DNA of 64,000 nt. It comes from Caminibacter pacificus. Its GTDB lineage: Bacteria; Campylobacterota; Campylobacteria; Campylobacterales; Nautiliaceae. The stretch is taken from positions 1 to 64,000 of the forward strand of contig NZ_RJVK01000001.1 of NCBI RefSeq assembly GCF_003752135.1, in the 5' to 3' direction. Under the pieces are notes generated by a model that did no database searches, was not told the origin of the DNA, and was given only the letters and a program-made list of their open reading frames with translations. Below are positions 8,576 through 17,526 of the stretch, piece by piece; position 1 is the first letter of the stretch; every line of letters starts with the position of its first letter. The position numbers were made by a program, and so were the translations under genes.

Positions 8576-9367
8576 TTGAAAAAGTGGGAGCTTATCGAAG
8601 CGTTTTTGATTCGCTTCATTAAAGAAGAGATTACTAAAACGGGACTGAAAAAAGGGATTTGCGGCTTAAGTGGGGGTATCGATTCGGCCGTTGTGGCCGT
8701 TTTGGCTAAAAAAGCTCTTGGTGAAAATTTCAAGGCTTTTATGCTTCCGAGTCAATATTCGAGCAAATCAAGCATTGAGGATGCAAAAGAGCTTTGTGAA
8801 AAATTCGATATCGATTACGAAATAATCTCCATAGCTCCTCTTTTGGAAGCTTACCCAATTGATGATAAAGTTAGATTCGGAAATTTTTCGGCTCGTATGA
8901 GAATGGCTATTCTTTATGATAAGAGTGCCGAGCTTGGAGCTCTTGTAATCGGTACGAGCAACAAAAGCGAACTTATGCTCGGATACGGAACGCTTTTTGG
9001 GGATTTGGCAAGTGCTTTAAATCCGATAGGCGATTTGTATAAAACCGAAATTTTCGAATTTGCCGAGTATCTCGGAGTGCCGGATAGTATAATCAACAAA
9101 CCTCCGAGTGCCGATTTGTGGCAGGGACAAAGCGATGAAAAAGAGCTCGGGTACGCATACAGCCAAATAGACCCGGTGCTTGAGGATTTCGTAGACAATA
9201 GAGCTACAAAAGAAGAGCTTTTGAAAAAGTACGATAAAGATTTGGTCGAATTCGTTATTAAAAAAGTTTATCAAAACCAATTCAAAAGAAAACCGCCTAT
9301 AATCGCAAAATTAAAAAGCAGAACGGTAGGTCACGACTTTTTGTACGAAAGAGATATTAGGCTTTAA
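8576..9367 (+). CDS. nadE: NH3-dependent NAD+ synthetase
   Basis: NadE makes NAD+ from deamido-NAD+ using ATP and ammonia. The 263-residue protein has the PP-loop SGGIDS (about 32-37), NKSELMLGYGTLFGD and KPPSADLWQGQSDE. It lacks the glutaminase domain of the longer enzymes, so free ammonia is expected to be the nitrogen donor. TTG 8576 is preferred because GAGGGG sits 5 bases upstream; the GTG at 8570 would overlap both that site and the rpoD stop. It is packed directly behind rpoD. Confidence 0.93.
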   Translation: MKKWELIEAFLIRFIKEEITKTGLKKGICGLSGGIDSAVVAVLAKKALGENFKAFMLPSQYSSKSSIEDAKELCEKFDIDYEIISIAPLLEAYPIDDKVRFGNFSARMRMAILYDKSAELGALVIGTSNKSELMLGYGTLFGDLASALNPIGDLYKTEIFEFAEYLGVPDSIINKPPSADLWQGQSDEKELGYAYSQIDPVLEDFVDNRATKEELLKKYDKDLVEFVIKKVYQNQFKRKPPIIAKLKSRTVGHDFLYERDIRL

Positions 9368-9380
9368 ATTGAAATGAAAA

Positions 9381-10286
9381 ATGCAAATGAAAAACAGAAT
9401 TTATAATTTTTTTGAGGAGATGCTTTTTTATCCTAAATGGTATCATTGGCCGCTGATTATCGCTCTTTTACCTTTTTCTTTTATTTATATGACGATAGCT
9501 CATTTTAAATTTCCTAAAAAATTCGAAAATTTAGGCATTCCTATAGTTTCTATAGGGAATATAATAATCGGCGGTAGCGGTAAGACTCCTTTAAGTATCG
9601 CAATAGCTAAGCATTTCGAAAAATATAAACCGGCGGTAGTGTTAAGAGGATACGGCAGAAAAAGCAGAGGACTTTATGTGATAAGTCGTGAGGGCGAGAT
9701 ATTGGAGGATGTCGAGGTTAGCGGCGATGAGGCTATGGAGATAGCATTAAAGACAAAAGCATCGGTGATTGTCAGTGAAAATAGAAAAGAGGGAGTTTTA
9801 AAGGCAAAAGAGCTTGGTTGCGGGTTTGTTATTTTGGATGACGGATTTGATAAACCTTTTGAAAAGCTCAATATCGTAATAGATACGAAAATAAAAAATC
9901 CTTTTACTTTGCCAGCCGGAGGGTATAGATATCCACGACTTGCTCTTAGGTTTGCCGATATGGTTTTGGAAGAGGGTAGGGATTTTAAGAGAAAAATCGA
10001 TTGTCCTAAAGGGGATATTTTAATATCAGCCATTTCAAAACCGAAAAGACTGCTAAAATATTGCAAAATGCCTTATAAATTTTTTCCGGATCATTACGAA
10101 TATGAATTTGAAGATATAAAAGAATTCAAAGATAAAAAGATAGTCACAACCTTCAAAGATTACGTAAAACTTAAAAAATTTCCTCTAAACCTACAAGTAA
10201 TCGACTTGCAAATAGAGCTTAAAAAAGAAGTTTTGGAAAAAATCGAAAATTATTTGATAAAATTACAACAAAAAGGCGATATATGA
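9381..10286 (+). CDS. lpxK: Tetraacyldisaccharide 4'-kinase LpxK
   Basis: LpxK phosphorylates the 4' position of the lipid A disaccharide at the inner membrane. The 301 residues have one N-terminal hydrophobic anchor (WPLIIALLPFSFIYMTI), then VSIGNIIIGGSGKTPL with the P-loop GGSGKT. VVLRGYGRKS follows, then ILDDGFDKP, close to the usual LDDGFQH; the final His is replaced. The start region holds several close ATGs with no strong ribosome site, so the exact start is uncertain by a few residues. It overlaps the next gene by ATGA. Confidence 0.93.
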   Translation: MQMKNRIYNFFEEMLFYPKWYHWPLIIALLPFSFIYMTIAHFKFPKKFENLGIPIVSIGNIIIGGSGKTPLSIAIAKHFEKYKPAVVLRGYGRKSRGLYVISREGEILEDVEVSGDEAMEIALKTKASVIVSENRKEGVLKAKELGCGFVILDDGFDKPFEKLNIVIDTKIKNPFTLPAGGYRYPRLALRFADMVLEEGRDFKRKIDCPKGDILISAISKPKRLLKYCKMPYKFFPDHYEYEFEDIKEFKDKKIVTTFKDYVKLKKFPLNLQVIDLQIELKKEVLEKIENYLIKLQQKGDI

Positions 10287-10831
10287 GTATTAAAGAAGAG
10301 TTAAAACAAGATGAAGAATTATTGGTAAAAGTTTTTCAGCTTGAAAAGTTCATAAAAAAATATAAAAAACCGATAATCGCAACACTCGTATTAACAGCGG
10401 CAATTTTGTTGGGACTTAGTATTTATAATTACATTCAAACAAAAACCGCAATCGAAGCTAATAACGCACTAAGCGCACTTATGCAAAATCCTAACGATAA
10501 AAAAGCTTTGGAAGTTTTAAAAAGCGACAGAAAACTTTACGATTTATATCTGCTTCAAAAAGGTGATTATGAAAAAATAAAAACAAAATCTCTTGAAGAG
10601 ATAAAAGCGTATGAAATCGCAATGCATAAAGGTACTATCGAAGCTCTTGAATCATATCTTAACAATCCGAAATACAAAATCTTAAAAAATCCCGTAAGAG
10701 TGGCGCTTATAAGACTTTATTTGCAAAAAGGAAACAGAAAAAAAGCTCTTGAACTTGCAAATCAAATCGATGTTACTTCAAAATATAAAGAAATCGCAAC
10801 TTATTTAATCCACTACGGGATTGCAAAATGA
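10283..10831 (+). CDS. YfgM-like membrane-anchored TPR protein
   Basis: The 182 residues have a short basic/acidic cytoplasmic N-terminus, one membrane helix (IIATLVLTAAILLGLSIY, about 36-53) and a periplasmic helical part with LIRLYLQKGNRKKALELANQ resembling a TPR hairpin. This architecture matches YfgM, an inner-membrane ancillary chaperone at the Sec translocon. In E. coli yfgM sits directly before bamB, and here the next gene encodes a BamB-like lipoprotein, joined by ATGA overlaps on both sides. Family assignment is by architecture and context. Confidence 0.6.
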   Translation: MSIKEELKQDEELLVKVFQLEKFIKKYKKPIIATLVLTAAILLGLSIYNYIQTKTAIEANNALSALMQNPNDKKALEVLKSDRKLYDLYLLQKGDYEKIKTKSLEEIKAYEIAMHKGTIEALESYLNNPKYKILKNPVRVALIRLYLQKGNRKKALELANQIDVTSKYKEIATYLIHYGIAK

Positions 10832-11829
10832 GAAAATTTTTAATAATCCCGGCACTTCTTTTTTTGGGGTGTAGCACCAAAGACGTTTTTATCCCTAAAA
10901 ACACTCAAACCAAAAAATTACAACAACAAACCCAAGCAAAAGAGCTGTATGACTACACTAAAAAAACATTAACTTTCAGAGAGCTTGATTTGGTGTATAA
11001 AAAACCAAAATCCTTTATTGACGACGGCGCTTGGGGAGAATACGAATACTATACCAAAGACGGACTGAAGCTTGGAAAATTCAAGCTTATAAACGATGAT
11101 TTGGCGGCAAACGGTTATAAACTTTTACTTATAAAAGAGAAAAAAGTCATTATTCTTCCATATTTGATTTTAAATGCTACGAAAAACGGAGATAACATCG
11201 CAATAGTATTTGAAAATAACGCAATGGGTGTTTATAATTTAAATAAAGGTCTTATTTTTTATCAACCGAGCGACGAGGTTTTGAGTGTGAAGTATCTTGG
11301 TGAATCTCCGCTTTTTTATCAAGATTTGGTACTTTTCCCGCTTCTAAACGGAAATGTGGGAATTTATGACCTAAGAGCTCACAAATACTTAAATACTTTG
11401 GCAATTAGCGAAGGTGCCGTAAATAATAATATCATTTTTCTAAAAATCGTAAACAATCAGCTGTTTATGGCGACACCGAGCAAATTGGTGCTCTTTAATC
11501 CGAACTTTTTAATAGACTATAAAGCCGATATCAAACACATCGTAACTGACGGCAAGTATTTGTATCTATTCTTGGTAAACGGAAAGATAGTCAAACTAAA
11601 TAGCAACCTAAAAAAAGAAAAAGAAATTAATTTGAAATTCGCCGATTATTTCGCTCCTACGATTTGCAAAGGAGATATTTATACCGTAACGAAAAGAGGG
11701 TATCTTTTAAAAATTACTCCTGATTTGAACGTAACGGTTTATACGGGTAATAATTTCGATACGAATTCGCCTTTGAGACTCAAAGGATGTAAAATCTACA
11801 ACGACGATAAGGTGTATTTTATTGAGTAG
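10828..11829 (+). CDS. BamB-like outer-membrane lipoprotein
   Basis: The 333-residue protein has a lipoprotein signal (LLFLGC, Cys at 15). The rest is rich in short beta repeats (IAIVFENNAMGVYNLNKGLI, VGIYDLRAHKYLNTL, ADIKHIVTDGKYLYLF) that read like PQQ/WD-type propeller blades. This fits BamB, the beta-propeller lipoprotein of the outer-membrane protein assembly machine. The upstream neighbour is YfgM-like, as in gammaproteobacteria. Blade motifs are weak, so BamB is a reasoned guess. Confidence 0.55.
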   Translation: MRKFLIIPALLFLGCSTKDVFIPKNTQTKKLQQQTQAKELYDYTKKTLTFRELDLVYKKPKSFIDDGAWGEYEYYTKDGLKLGKFKLINDDLAANGYKLLLIKEKKVIILPYLILNATKNGDNIAIVFENNAMGVYNLNKGLIFYQPSDEVLSVKYLGESPLFYQDLVLFPLLNGNVGIYDLRAHKYLNTLAISEGAVNNNIIFLKIVNNQLFMATPSKLVLFNPNFLIDYKADIKHIVTDGKYLYLFLVNGKIVKLNSNLKKEKEINLKFADYFAPTICKGDIYTVTKRGYLLKITPDLNVTVYTGNNFDTNSPLRLKGCKIYNDDKVYFIE

Positions 11830-12652
11830 ATATCTTGAAGCGTTTTTGGAATACCTTTTGGTAAATAAAGGTGTTAGCAAAAATACGTATGAAGCTTATA
11901 AGAGAGATTTGATTCAGTTTGAGGAATTTATCGGAAAACCAATCATTCAAGCCGATACGAGCGATGTTATTAGGTTTTTGTCTCAAATAGAAAACAAACG
12001 CTCCCTAAATAGAAAATTAAGCTCCATAAACTCCTTTTTCGACTTTGCTTATAAAAGAAATATGGTCGATGAAAAACTAAAAATCAAACAAGCGAAAATT
12101 CCAAAATCTCTTCCTAAATTTTTAACAAAAGATGAAATTTTAAAAGCTGTCGATTGGATTAATTATCAGGAAAATAGTTGGTTTGAATTAAGAGATAAGG
12201 CTTTGATACTCTTTTTGTATGCAACGGGTCTGAGAATCAGCGAAGCACTTAATGTAAAAATCAGCGATATTGAAGACGGATGGGTAAAAGTGACTATGGC
12301 AAAAGGTGAAAAACAAAGAGTCGTGCCGATTGCCGATGTTGCATTAAAAGCGATTGAAGAGTATCTGCACAAAAGACCGTGTATGAGCGAGTGGCTATTT
12401 GTAAATAAAAACTGCGACAAACTCAGCAGAATCAGTGCTTTTAAAATAACAAAAAAATACCTAAACGTCTCCCCTCACGTATTAAGACATTCGTTTGCAA
12501 CGGCACTTGTTTTGGGAGGAGCGGATTTGAGAGTCGTTCAAGAGCTTTTGGGACACGCCTCTTTAAACACTACTCAAATATATACTCATATTCAAAAAGA
12601 AAACCTAAAAGATACCGTTTTAAAATATCATCCGTTAGAAGATTTGGAATGA
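11822..12652 (+). CDS. Tyrosine recombinase, XerC/XerD type
   Basis: The 276 residues contain an N-terminal SAM-like core-binding domain and a C-terminal catalytic domain. Visible catalytic parts are the Arg in LYATGLRISEAL, a Lys in TMAKGEKQRVVPI, HVLRHSFATALV (His and Arg), GHASLNTTQIYTH, and the Tyr in IYTH. It likely resolves chromosome dimers at a dif-like site together with the FtsK encoded at 45919. It is shorter than Campylobacter/Helicobacter XerH and looks closer to XerD. The start is TTG 11822, 8 bases after AAGG, overlapping the previous stop by 8 bases. Confidence 0.9.
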   Translation: MSRYLEAFLEYLLVNKGVSKNTYEAYKRDLIQFEEFIGKPIIQADTSDVIRFLSQIENKRSLNRKLSSINSFFDFAYKRNMVDEKLKIKQAKIPKSLPKFLTKDEILKAVDWINYQENSWFELRDKALILFLYATGLRISEALNVKISDIEDGWVKVTMAKGEKQRVVPIADVALKAIEEYLHKRPCMSEWLFVNKNCDKLSRISAFKITKKYLNVSPHVLRHSFATALVLGGADLRVVQELLGHASLNTTQIYTHIQKENLKDTVLKYHPLEDLE

Positions 12653-12948
12653 AAGAGTTGGTCGAGCTCTTAAGAAAAGAGGGGATAATCTGTAAAAAAT
12701 TAGAAGAGATAAAACTAAACACAAGAAAAAAAATAAAAGCCTTTTTGGGTGTGAATATAAAAAACGAATATTGTTTTATCGTGGTTTTTGAAAAAAAGAG
12801 CAGATTTTTAACAAAAGATATTCATACGCTTGAAGAGATAATGCCTCAAATAAATTTCAGATATAAAAAGAAAATTTTGATACTCAATTCTCCGATTTGC
12901 TCTAAAGCGAAAGAGAAACTGAAAGATTGGAGGATTCTTTGGTTTTAG
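12649..12948 (+). CDS. Conserved small protein, unknown function
   Basis: This is a 99-residue Lys-rich soluble protein with alternating hydrophobic strands (CFIVVFEKKSRFL, KKILILNSPICSKAKEKL). It overlaps the xer stop by ATGA and runs 10 bases into coaX, so it is translated as part of the same operon. I do not recognise a family. The compact alpha/beta pattern and three Cys residues are the only features seen. Confidence 0.75.
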   Translation: MKELVELLRKEGIICKKLEEIKLNTRKKIKAFLGVNIKNEYCFIVVFEKKSRFLTKDIHTLEEIMPQINFRYKKKILILNSPICSKAKEKLKDWRILWF

Positions 12949-13556
12949 TGGATATAGGGAATACGAATATTCATATTTGGGAAGAAGGAAAAATATACGA
13001 TATTAAAAATCCTATCGCTTTTGGAGAAGACGTTTTTTATATAAGTGTTAACGAAAACAAAGAAAAAGAGTTTTTAAAGCTAAACCCGAGTGCTTTAAAC
13101 CTCAAAAATGTCGTTAATTTCGACACTTCTTACATAGGGCTCGGAATAGATAGGATTATGGCTTGTAAAGCGGTGGATGACGGGCTTGTGGTGGATGCAG
13201 GCAGTGCCGTTACGATAGATATAATGCAAAACAAAGTGCATTTGGGCGGAGTGATAATGCCCGGAATTTCTTCTATCAAAAAAGCTTATGCTACAATTTC
13301 ACCAAAACTTGATATCGAATTTGGGGAGTTGAATTTAAAAAAACTTCCTCAAAACACACAAGAAGCCGTAACTTTCGGCGGTATCGGCGCAGTTGTGCTG
13401 ATGATTAACAGCCTAAAAAAAGATAAAAAAGTCTATTTGACAGGCGGAGACGGAAAATTTTTAAGTAGGTATATTGACGGAGTATATGTAAAAGATTTGG
13501 TGTTTAGAGGAATGCTAAAAACGATAAAAGAAGACCTAAGAGAAGGAAAAAAATGA
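12939..13556 (+). CDS. coaX: Type III pantothenate kinase
   Basis: CoaX phosphorylates pantothenate, the first step of CoA synthesis. The 205-residue protein of the ASKHA fold shows DIGNTN at 5-10, GIDRIMACKA, DAGSAVTID, GGVIMPGISS and GGIGAVVLM. The start is TTG 12939: GGAGG ends 5 bases before it and the product then begins like other CoaX proteins. The TTG at 12927 would sit on that ribosome site. It ends in an ATGA overlap with hisG. Confidence 0.92.
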   Translation: MVLVDIGNTNIHIWEEGKIYDIKNPIAFGEDVFYISVNENKEKEFLKLNPSALNLKNVVNFDTSYIGLGIDRIMACKAVDDGLVVDAGSAVTIDIMQNKVHLGGVIMPGISSIKKAYATISPKLDIEFGELNLKKLPQNTQEAVTFGGIGAVVLMINSLKKDKKVYLTGGDGKFLSRYIDGVYVKDLVFRGMLKTIKEDLREGKK

Positions 13557-14164
13557 CGATTGCATTACCAAAAGGAAGAATTGCCGAGGATGTTTTGGCT
13601 ATTTTTAAGAAAATATTTAATGAAGATTTTGAGTTTGAGAGTAGAAAACTTATTTTGAAAAAAGCGGGATTTACTTTTTTAAACGTTAGAAATTGGGATG
13701 TGGCTACGTATGTCGAAAAACAAGCCGCCGATATCGGTGTGGTGGGATACGACGTAATTACGGAGCTTAGAAGCGACGTGCTCGAGCTTATGGATTTGGG
13801 GCTTGGAAAATGTAGAGTGAGTGTCGGTGGGATAAAAGGCGATGATAGTTATAAAAACAAAAGCGAAATAGTAGTGGCGAGTAAACTTGCGAATATCGCA
13901 AAAGATTATTTTAGTAAGCAAGGAATTCCCGCTGAAGTTATAAAGCTAAACGGCTCGATAGAGCTCGCACCGCTTGTAGGGCTTAGCGACGTTATCGTAG
14001 ATATAGTGGAGACGGGGTCTACTCTTAGAGAAAACGGACTTGAGGAAAAAGAGGTTATTATGCACTCATCAGCAAGAATAATTGCAAATAAAAATTCATT
14101 TTTAACCAGGAAAAAAGAGATTTTAAGTTTAATCGAAAAAATAAAGGAAGTTAATGGCGCTTGA
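13553..14164 (+). CDS. hisG: ATP phosphoribosyltransferase, short form
   Basis: HisG starts histidine synthesis by joining ATP and PRPP. The 203 residues carry MTIALPKGRIAED, DIGVVGYDVI, DVIVDIVETGSTLRENGL and the short C-terminus. It lacks the about 80-residue ACT-like regulatory domain of long HisG, so by family knowledge it should need the HisZ subunit, which is not in the window. It sits in an operon of unrelated housekeeping genes with ATGA overlap at its start and overlaps the next gene. Confidence 0.95.
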   Translation: MTIALPKGRIAEDVLAIFKKIFNEDFEFESRKLILKKAGFTFLNVRNWDVATYVEKQAADIGVVGYDVITELRSDVLELMDLGLGKCRVSVGGIKGDDSYKNKSEIVVASKLANIAKDYFSKQGIPAEVIKLNGSIELAPLVGLSDVIVDIVETGSTLRENGLEEKEVIMHSSARIIANKNSFLTRKKEILSLIEKIKEVNGA

Positions 14165-14831
14165 TTTATACGCTCAAATCGAGGAGCTTTTTTTAGATAA
14201 AGAAGCGGCCCATATGCTTTGGGGCGAATTTATAGAAATTTTGAAAAGACTTGATGTGAAAAGCGTTCTTGATGTAGGATGCGGAAGCGGAGATTTTTGT
14301 ATTTGGGCCAAAAACGAGGGGTTTTTAATAGAAGGTGTCGATTTAAGCAAAGAGCAGGTAAAAAAAGCGAATGAAAAAGGGTGTGATTGCAAAGCTCTTG
14401 ACGTTTGTGAAGTTACGAAAAAATACGAAGCGGCCGTATCGATTTTCGATGTGGTGAATTATATGGATAAAAACGAGCTTAAGAAGTTTTTTTCTTGCGT
14501 GGAAAAGGTAATAGATAAATATTATATTTTCGATATCAACACCAAATATGCAATGGAAGATTTGGCGATAGGTACCTTAAAAGCCGAAGATAAAGATAGA
14601 TTTTCGGTGCTTTATAGTGAATTTGAAGATGATAAGTTAGTTACCGAGATTACTCTTTTTACTAAAAAAGATGAAAACTGTTATGAAAAAAAACAAAAAA
14701 GCATTATTCAATATTATCACTCTATCGAAGAGATTGAAAAACTTACGTCTTTAAAACTTGAAGAGATTATTCCTATTTCTTTATACGGAAGCGAAGAAGC
14801 GGAAAAGCTTATTTTAATTTTTAAAAAATGA
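14154..14831 (+). CDS. Class I SAM-dependent methyltransferase
   Basis: The 225-residue Rossmann-fold protein has the SAM-binding loop VLDVGCGSGDF (about 38-48), the acidic EGVDLS at the end of strand 2, and SIFDVVNYM as motif IV. The pattern resembles small-molecule methyltransferases of the UbiE/YcgJ type. The substrate is unknown. It overlaps hisG by 11 bases and is the last gene of the rpoD run, converging on nth with no space. Confidence 0.85.
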   Translation: MALDLYAQIEELFLDKEAAHMLWGEFIEILKRLDVKSVLDVGCGSGDFCIWAKNEGFLIEGVDLSKEQVKKANEKGCDCKALDVCEVTKKYEAAVSIFDVVNYMDKNELKKFFSCVEKVIDKYYIFDINTKYAMEDLAIGTLKAEDKDRFSVLYSEFEDDKLVTEITLFTKKDENCYEKKQKSIIQYYHSIEEIEKLTSLKLEEIIPISLYGSEEAEKLILIFKK

Positions 14832-15476
14832 TTATCTCGGTTTGAAATTGTCTTTGCTTATGCAAAATTCAGGTACGAAACATTTTTCGCATTTCGGATT
14901 TTTTGCCGTACAGATATAGCGTCCGAAAAGTACGAATCCTTGATGAAGTTCGTTGAGGTCCGTTTTGAAAGCTTCTATAAGGTCTTTTTCGGTCTCTTCG
15001 ACTGTTTTTGCATCGGTAATTCCTAAACGATGTACCACTCTAAAAACATGGGTATCCACCGCCATTCTGTTTGCGCCTTCAAGCTCTATTAAAAATACGT
15101 TTGCGGTTTTGTTTCCGACTCCGGGAAGTTTTATTAAATCTTTGTGCTCTCTTGGAATTTTTCCGCCGTGTTTTTCTTTTACCATTTTTGCCATTGCGAC
15201 TAAATTTTTTGCTTTGTTATTAAAAAAGTTGCACGATTTAATAAGTTCTTTTACATCTTCTACATCGGCACATGAGAGGCTTTCGATATCGGGATATTTT
15301 TTAAATAACGCCGGAGTTACCATATTTACGCGTTTGTCCGTACATTGTGCGCTAAGGATTATGGCTACTAAAAGTTCATAGTCGTTTTTGTAATTAAGCT
15401 CCGTTTTACTGCCTTTGTAGTGTTCTAAAAAACGTTTTTTTATCTCTTCCAACTCTTCAGGTTTTCTTAATACCAT
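14832..15476 (-). CDS. nth: Endonuclease III
   Basis: Nth is a DNA glycosylase/AP lyase that removes oxidised pyrimidines. The 214 residues have the helix-hairpin-helix LPGVGNKTANVFL with the catalytic Lys, the catalytic Asp in VDTHVFRV, and the 4Fe-4S ligands C-6-C-2-C-5-C at the C-terminus (CTAKNPKCEKCFVPEFC). The start is taken as ATG 15476, with AAGGCGG just upstream; the longer in-frame start at 15506 would precede that site. It lies near peb4 and fba, as in Campylobacter. Confidence 0.95.
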   Translation of the reverse strand: MVLRKPEELEEIKKRFLEHYKGSKTELNYKNDYELLVAIILSAQCTDKRVNMVTPALFKKYPDIESLSCADVEDVKELIKSCNFFNNKAKNLVAMAKMVKEKHGGKIPREHKDLIKLPGVGNKTANVFLIELEGANRMAVDTHVFRVVHRLGITDAKTVEETEKDLIEAFKTDLNELHQGFVLFGRYICTAKNPKCEKCFVPEFCISKDNFKPR

Positions 15477-15492
15477 AAACCGCCTTTTTTTG

Positions 15493-15498
15493 TATAAT
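15493..15498 (+). promoter_or_regulatory. Extended -10 for the DUF2157-like gene
   Basis: TGTATAAT is an extended -10 20 bases before the GTG start at 15518. The AAAAAGG ribosome site would lie at the very 5' end of the transcript. Confidence 0.5.
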
Positions 15499-15517
15499 TT
15501 TAACAAAAAGGTTTTAA

Positions 15518-16702
15518 GTGAAAAAATATTTAAAACAAGCGGTTCAAAAAGGTATTATAAATGAGTCTCAGGCTCTAAAATTGAATGAATTGATAACTCA
15601 AAACTCTCCTTTTAAAATATCGAATTTATTGATATATTTCGGAGGTTTAATCGCTCTTGGTAGCGTTACTTTTTTCATAACGCTCGGGTTTTTGTCTCAC
15701 GGGTATTTGAACGTTTTGATTTCTGTTTTGATTTTCAGCAGTGTTTTTTATTATGTACTCGAAAAGGTGGATGATAATATCGCAAAAGGAGTTTTGGGGC
15801 TTTATATCGTAGGGTTGGTACCGGTATTCGTATATGCTCTTATGGCGTACTTTGGATTTTGGGAAGTTAAAAATTACCCTCATTATTACAAATATATCGA
15901 TATGAGATATTTGATTTTGGAGATATCCACTATTATCGCTTCATTTTTGATGCTAAAAAAATTAAAACTTTCCATTTTAGTTTTACCTATAGCTTTTAGT
16001 CTTTGGTTTATGTCTATGGATATTGTAGATTTATTTTTTGGGAAAATAACATGGGATGAGAGAAGAGCGGTTTCGATAGTTTTCGGATTTTATACGATTA
16101 TTGCAGCGTACTTTATAGAAAAAAAATATAAAGATTACTCTTTTTGGTTGTATATTTTCGGTGTCGTGATGTTTTGGACGGGGCTTAGTTTGAGTTATGA
16201 TAGTAGTGAGTTTTCGAAATTTATCTATTTTTTAATCAATTTGATTTTATTGGTTGTGGGAATTAAATTAAAAAGAAAAGTATTTTTGGTTTTCGGAACT
16301 TTGGGTGTTATTTTGTATTTAGGACATTTGAGTTATAAATTTAAAGATAGTTTTTCTTTTGTCTATATCGTATCGTTTTTCGGATTGATGTTGGTGCTTT
16401 TCGGAATCAAATTTAAGAAATTCGAAGAAAAGATAGAAAGCTTCGGATTTTCTTTTAATAAAAAAATATTTTATCCGCTTTTAGTATTGCCTATCATTTT
16501 TTTTGGTACGTATATTTATAAATCTCAGAATAAAACAGCCTCTTTACCTGTTGTAGTTATATGCAAAAATACAAGATATTTTTTGAAAAAAGCCAAAGAG
16601 GTTAAAATTGAAAACGATAAAAAAATAAAAAAAGTATTTTATATTTATAAAAATCAGGTTTTTAACTCTCCGGAGGAATTTAAAAGAAAATATTGTAAGT
16701 AG
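15518..16702 (+). CDS. DUF2157-like multi-pass membrane protein
   Basis: The 394 residues have a soluble N-terminal segment (LKQAVQKGIINESQALKLNE) and then about ten hydrophobic helices (for example LLIYFGGLIALGSVTFFITL). A C-terminal lysine-rich domain after residue about 335 ends in FNSPEEFKRKYCK. An N-terminal helical module before a long membrane part is typical of the DUF2157 family, whose role is unknown. The start is GTG with AAGG 6 bases upstream. It is divergent from nth and has its own -10. Confidence 0.65.
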   Translation: MKKYLKQAVQKGIINESQALKLNELITQNSPFKISNLLIYFGGLIALGSVTFFITLGFLSHGYLNVLISVLIFSSVFYYVLEKVDDNIAKGVLGLYIVGLVPVFVYALMAYFGFWEVKNYPHYYKYIDMRYLILEISTIIASFLMLKKLKLSILVLPIAFSLWFMSMDIVDLFFGKITWDERRAVSIVFGFYTIIAAYFIEKKYKDYSFWLYIFGVVMFWTGLSLSYDSSEFSKFIYFLINLILLVVGIKLKRKVFLVFGTLGVILYLGHLSYKFKDSFSFVYIVSFFGLMLVLFGIKFKKFEEKIESFGFSFNKKIFYPLLVLPIIFFGTYIYKSQNKTASLPVVVICKNTRYFLKKAKEVKIENDKKIKKVFYIYKNQVFNSPEEFKRKYCK

Positions 16703-16723
16703 CGTTTTTGAGGCTCAAAATGA

Positions 16724-16729
16724 TATAAT
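16724..16729 (+). promoter_or_regulatory. -10 element for yebC
   Basis: TATAAT in TGATATAATAACG, 27 bases before the yebC start and its AAAAGGAG ribosome site. Confidence 0.55.
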
Positions 16730-16756
16730 AACGAATATTTTCACAAAAGGAGACTT

Positions 16757-17473
16757 ATGGCTGGACATAATAAGTGGTCTAAAGTAAAACATATAAAAGC
16801 AAAAGAGGACGCTAAAAAATCAAAAATTTTCACTAAACACGTTCGTGCTATTATGACCGCAGCAAGACAAGGCGGAGGAAACCCTGATAACAACCCGGCT
16901 TTAAGACTTGCGATAGAAAGAGCAAAAGCCGATTCTATGCCTATGAGTAATATCCAAAGAGCTATCGATAAAGCTACCGGAAATCTTGAAGGCGTGGTAC
17001 TTAGCGAAGTAACATACGAAGGATACGGTCCGGGCGGTGTTGCTATTATGGTTGAGTGTTTGACGGATAACAAAAACAGAACCGTAGCCGAAATCAGACA
17101 CGCGTTTAAAAAAGCCGGCGGAAGTTTGGGTACCAGCGGAAGCGTTGCTTGGATGTTCGAGAAAAAAGGTATTATCGTTGTAAATAGAAGTTATAAAGAC
17201 GAAGAGATTATGGAAAAAGCTATTGAAGCGGGTGCCGATGATATTAAAGAAATGGATGAAGTTTTGGTAATAGAGACGGCACCTGAGGATTTCAATGCAG
17301 TACTTGAAGCCGTAAACTCGATTGAGGGAATCGAAATTCTTGAGAGTAACGTTCAATTAACCGCAACAAACTTAAGCGAAGTTGATGACGAAACCGCTGA
17401 AAAAGTAGAAAGACTTATAGAAGTTTTGGAAGATATCGACGACGTGCAAAATGTTATCCATAATATGGCATAA
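16757..17473 (+). CDS. yebC: YebC/PmpR-family regulatory protein
   Basis: The 238 residues open with [20 protein letters not shown], the family signature, followed by [18 protein letters not shown] and [21 protein letters not shown]. YebC proteins were long called transcription regulators; recent work on the family links them to translation of proline-rich stretches. The length is normal. It is monocistronic by spacing: its own -10 lies upstream and a separate promoter candidate precedes the next gene. Confidence 0.95.
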   Translation: MAGHNKWSKVKHIKAKEDAKKSKIFTKHVRAIMTAARQGGGNPDNNPALRLAIERAKADSMPMSNIQRAIDKATGNLEGVVLSEVTYEGYGPGGVAIMVECLTDNKNRTVAEIRHAFKKAGGSLGTSGSVAWMFEKKGIIVVNRSYKDEEIMEKAIEAGADDIKEMDEVLVIETAPEDFNAVLEAVNSIEGIEILESNVQLTATNLSEVDDETAEKVERLIEVLEDIDDVQNVIHNMA

Positions 17474-17499
17474 TTAACATACGATTTATACTGAGTATA

Positions 17500-17505
17500 T
17501 ACAAT
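17500..17505 (+). promoter_or_regulatory. Candidate -10 for the PEB4-like gene and fba
   Basis: GTATATACAATT contains TACAAT 22 bases before the start at 17527, which has a strong AAGGAG. Confidence 0.35.
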
Positions 17506-17526
17506 TAAAAAAAACAAGGAGATAAA

